DNA of 64,000 bases, taken from contig NZ_QFNM01000014.1 of the NCBI RefSeq assembly GCF_003248455.1, positions 1 to 64,000 on the forward strand. Direction: 5' to 3'. Source of the stretch: Brevundimonas sp. Lineage in GTDB: Bacteria > Pseudomonadota > Alphaproteobacteria > Caulobacterales > Caulobacteraceae. The notes beneath the pieces are model-generated. The model was given only the letters and a program-made list of their open reading frames with translations, did no database searches and had not been told where the DNA came from. The position numbers and the translations under genes are program-made. How positions within the stretch are numbered: the first letter of the stretch is position 1; each line of letters opens with the position of its first letter. Shown here piece after piece: positions 62,783 to 64,000 of this stretch.

Positions 62783-63931
62783 CTAGTCTGCGGTGGTCTC
62801 GCCTCGATTTAGCCCAACGCTCAACACCAGCATCATCAGGCAAAGGCCGCCCGAGAGGGTGAGAGCTAGAGCCGTGGAGCGATCCAAGGCGATGGCGTAG
62901 GTAGCCGGCGCAGCGGCCTGAAGGTAGCGGGCCGGCGTGAGGAGCATGGCCTGCCTTACGGCATATCGCTCTGGACCAAAGACTTTCAACGGCAGCACGC
63001 CAGACGCGACTGAAAGAAGACCGTTGCCGAAGCCTTGGCCGACCGCGAGCAGTGGCGCGAACTTCACTCCTCCGAGCAGGGCCGCTGACGCACCAACAGG
63101 ATGGAAGAGGCAGGCGAGCCGTACCGTCGCCAAAGGATGAGCTCTGTGGAGCCAAATCAAATCTATCAATCGGGCTGAAATCGCACATCCCGCCATCATC
63201 CCGGCCGCCCAGGCCGCATCCGACGCCTTCATCCCCAAGGCACCGAGAATGCGAGGAAGGTGCGCGCCCATCGCCGTCGATACGAACCAAGCCCCTGCGA
63301 AAAGCGCCGCAAGCTGCACCATCGGTCGATCCCAAGATATCCGCCCCTCAGGGGTTACGTTTTTGGCGTCGGATTGCCTGGGCGACAGCGCCAGAAGCGT
63401 CATCGGCAGACAAATCAGAAGATGGGTGAAAGCCCAGGCAAGGCAGGCCGACCGCCAATCACCCGCCTCACTCATTGCCTTCGTGATCGGCCAACCCAGA
63501 CCACCGCCCAACGCCCCGATCAGGGACACCGCAGTGATCCCTCGCCGGGCGTCCGCCCCCCGTCGCTCCACGACGATGGCGAAGGCAGTCCCGTATAGAC
63601 CCGTGCCCATACCCACGCCCAGCAAGGTGATGCCTGCCCAAAGCATCTCCGAGTTGATCGCCGTAGCCATGATGACGAGAGCCGTCGCAAAAGCCGCGTG
63701 AGCAAACGCTTGGACAAGTTGTCCGCCGAATCGCTCAATGGCCCTGCCCGCCGCCGGCGTTATCAGGGCCGAGAGCAGGAACGCCGCCGACAGGGCGGAA
63801 AATACGGTAGCGGGCCGCATGCGAAAATCAGCTGCCACGGGATCCGCCAGCACACCGAGGAGATAGTAGCTGGAAGCAAAGGCCACAATCTGGCCTAGGC
63901 CCAGCACGGGTATGAGGAGACGCTCGCGCAT
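62783..63931 (-). CDS. MFS transporter
   Basis: A 382-aa membrane protein with 12 hydrophobic segments and the YbfB/CynX-like short-loop pattern. Motif A-like sequence appears as AAGRAIERFGGQL, and motif C-like glycine-rich GLYGTAFAIVVERRG lies in the first half; the second half has VGQGFGNGLLSVASG and RYLQAAAPATYAIALD. Substrate unknown. It is complete, starting ATG 63931 (MRERLLIPVLGLGQIVAFASSYYLLGVLADPV). Only 69 bases remain before the window end and hold nothing recognisable. Confidence 0.88.
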   Translation of the reverse strand: MRERLLIPVLGLGQIVAFASSYYLLGVLADPVAADFRMRPATVFSALSAAFLLSALITPAAGRAIERFGGQLVQAFAHAAFATALVIMATAINSEMLWAGITLLGVGMGTGLYGTAFAIVVERRGADARRGITAVSLIGALGGGLGWPITKAMSEAGDWRSACLAWAFTHLLICLPMTLLALSPRQSDAKNVTPEGRISWDRPMVQLAALFAGAWFVSTAMGAHLPRILGALGMKASDAAWAAGMMAGCAISARLIDLIWLHRAHPLATVRLACLFHPVGASAALLGGVKFAPLLAVGQGFGNGLLSVASGVLPLKVFGPERYAVRQAMLLTPARYLQAAAPATYAIALDRSTALALTLSGGLCLMMLVLSVGLNRGETTAD

Positions 63932-64000
63932 CCGATGTGGGTGCGCTCGTTGCGATCAGCGAGAAAGCGACTTATCGACGGTCCAATGTTCGAAAAACCC

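Overview
The window is a GC-rich (roughly two-thirds G+C) alphaproteobacterial chromosome segment, almost certainly Caulobacterales and most likely Brevundimonas or a close relative. The reasons are a DivL-type kinase with tyrosine in place of the phospho-acceptor histidine, the phyR / nepR-ecfG / HWE-kinase general stress locus, a SapC-family protein, a MucR-family regulator, and gene strings typical of the family (fsa-DUF484-xerC; miaB-phoH-ybeY-lnt; nadD-rsfS-rlmH-envC-ctpA).

Layout. 1-4.8 kb: end of a transaldolase-like gene, DUF484 and xerC, then a convergent polyamine pair (ornithine/lysine decarboxylase and a bacterial deoxyhypusine-synthase homologue). 5.0-8.8 kb: PhnCDE-type importer plus a PstS-like binding lipoprotein preceded by a Pho-box-like direct repeat. 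8.9-13.5 kb: galU, fabI, benE, DUF3597, a GST and a YegP-like small protein. 13.5-16.2 kb: rimM, rpsP and ffh; rpsP carries an internal frameshifting deletion in this sequence. 16.6-19 kb: a second polyamine locus (carboxynorspermidine/carboxyspermidine dehydrogenase and decarboxylase). 19-24.8 kb: cell-envelope and ribosome-maturation operon, alpha/beta hydrolase and a Zur-like regulator. 24.9-27.2 kb: SapC-family protein, a hot-dog protein and a CurA-like reductase. 27.5-31.4 kb: general stress response locus with divergent EcfG promoters and a small entericidin-like lipoprotein behind a third EcfG-type promoter. 31.4-46.8 kb: dehydrogenase, obgE, AI-2E transporter, HerA-like ATPase, nfuA, two small XRE regulators with shared operator-like motifs, tsaB-rimI-fur-miaB-phoH-ybeY-lnt, a third XRE gene, a Gre-family factor and a flavoprotein. 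46.8-57.2 kb: two secreted M28 peptidases, divL, a small zincin, marC, pyrF, a secreted Gly/Pro/Val-repeat protein, an SdhAF4-like protein and htpX.

From about 57.2 kb the character changes: palindromic intergenic repeat, AT-rich spacer, a MucR-type gene that has lost its zinc ligands, then an accessory block (58.1-62.8 kb) with lower GC. It holds a large serine recombinase, an orphan sigma region-4 ORF overlapping its 3' end, an XRE gene in a palindrome-rich spacer, several short exported or unknown proteins, and a dispersed intergenic repeat. A complete MFS transporter closes the window.

Functional themes: polyamine synthesis from two unlinked modules, phosphorus acquisition, general stress signalling, cell-cycle signalling, and tRNA/ribosome maintenance. 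I saw no rRNA, tRNA, CRISPR array or insertion sequence. Coordinates of short sites were counted by hand and may be off by one base.
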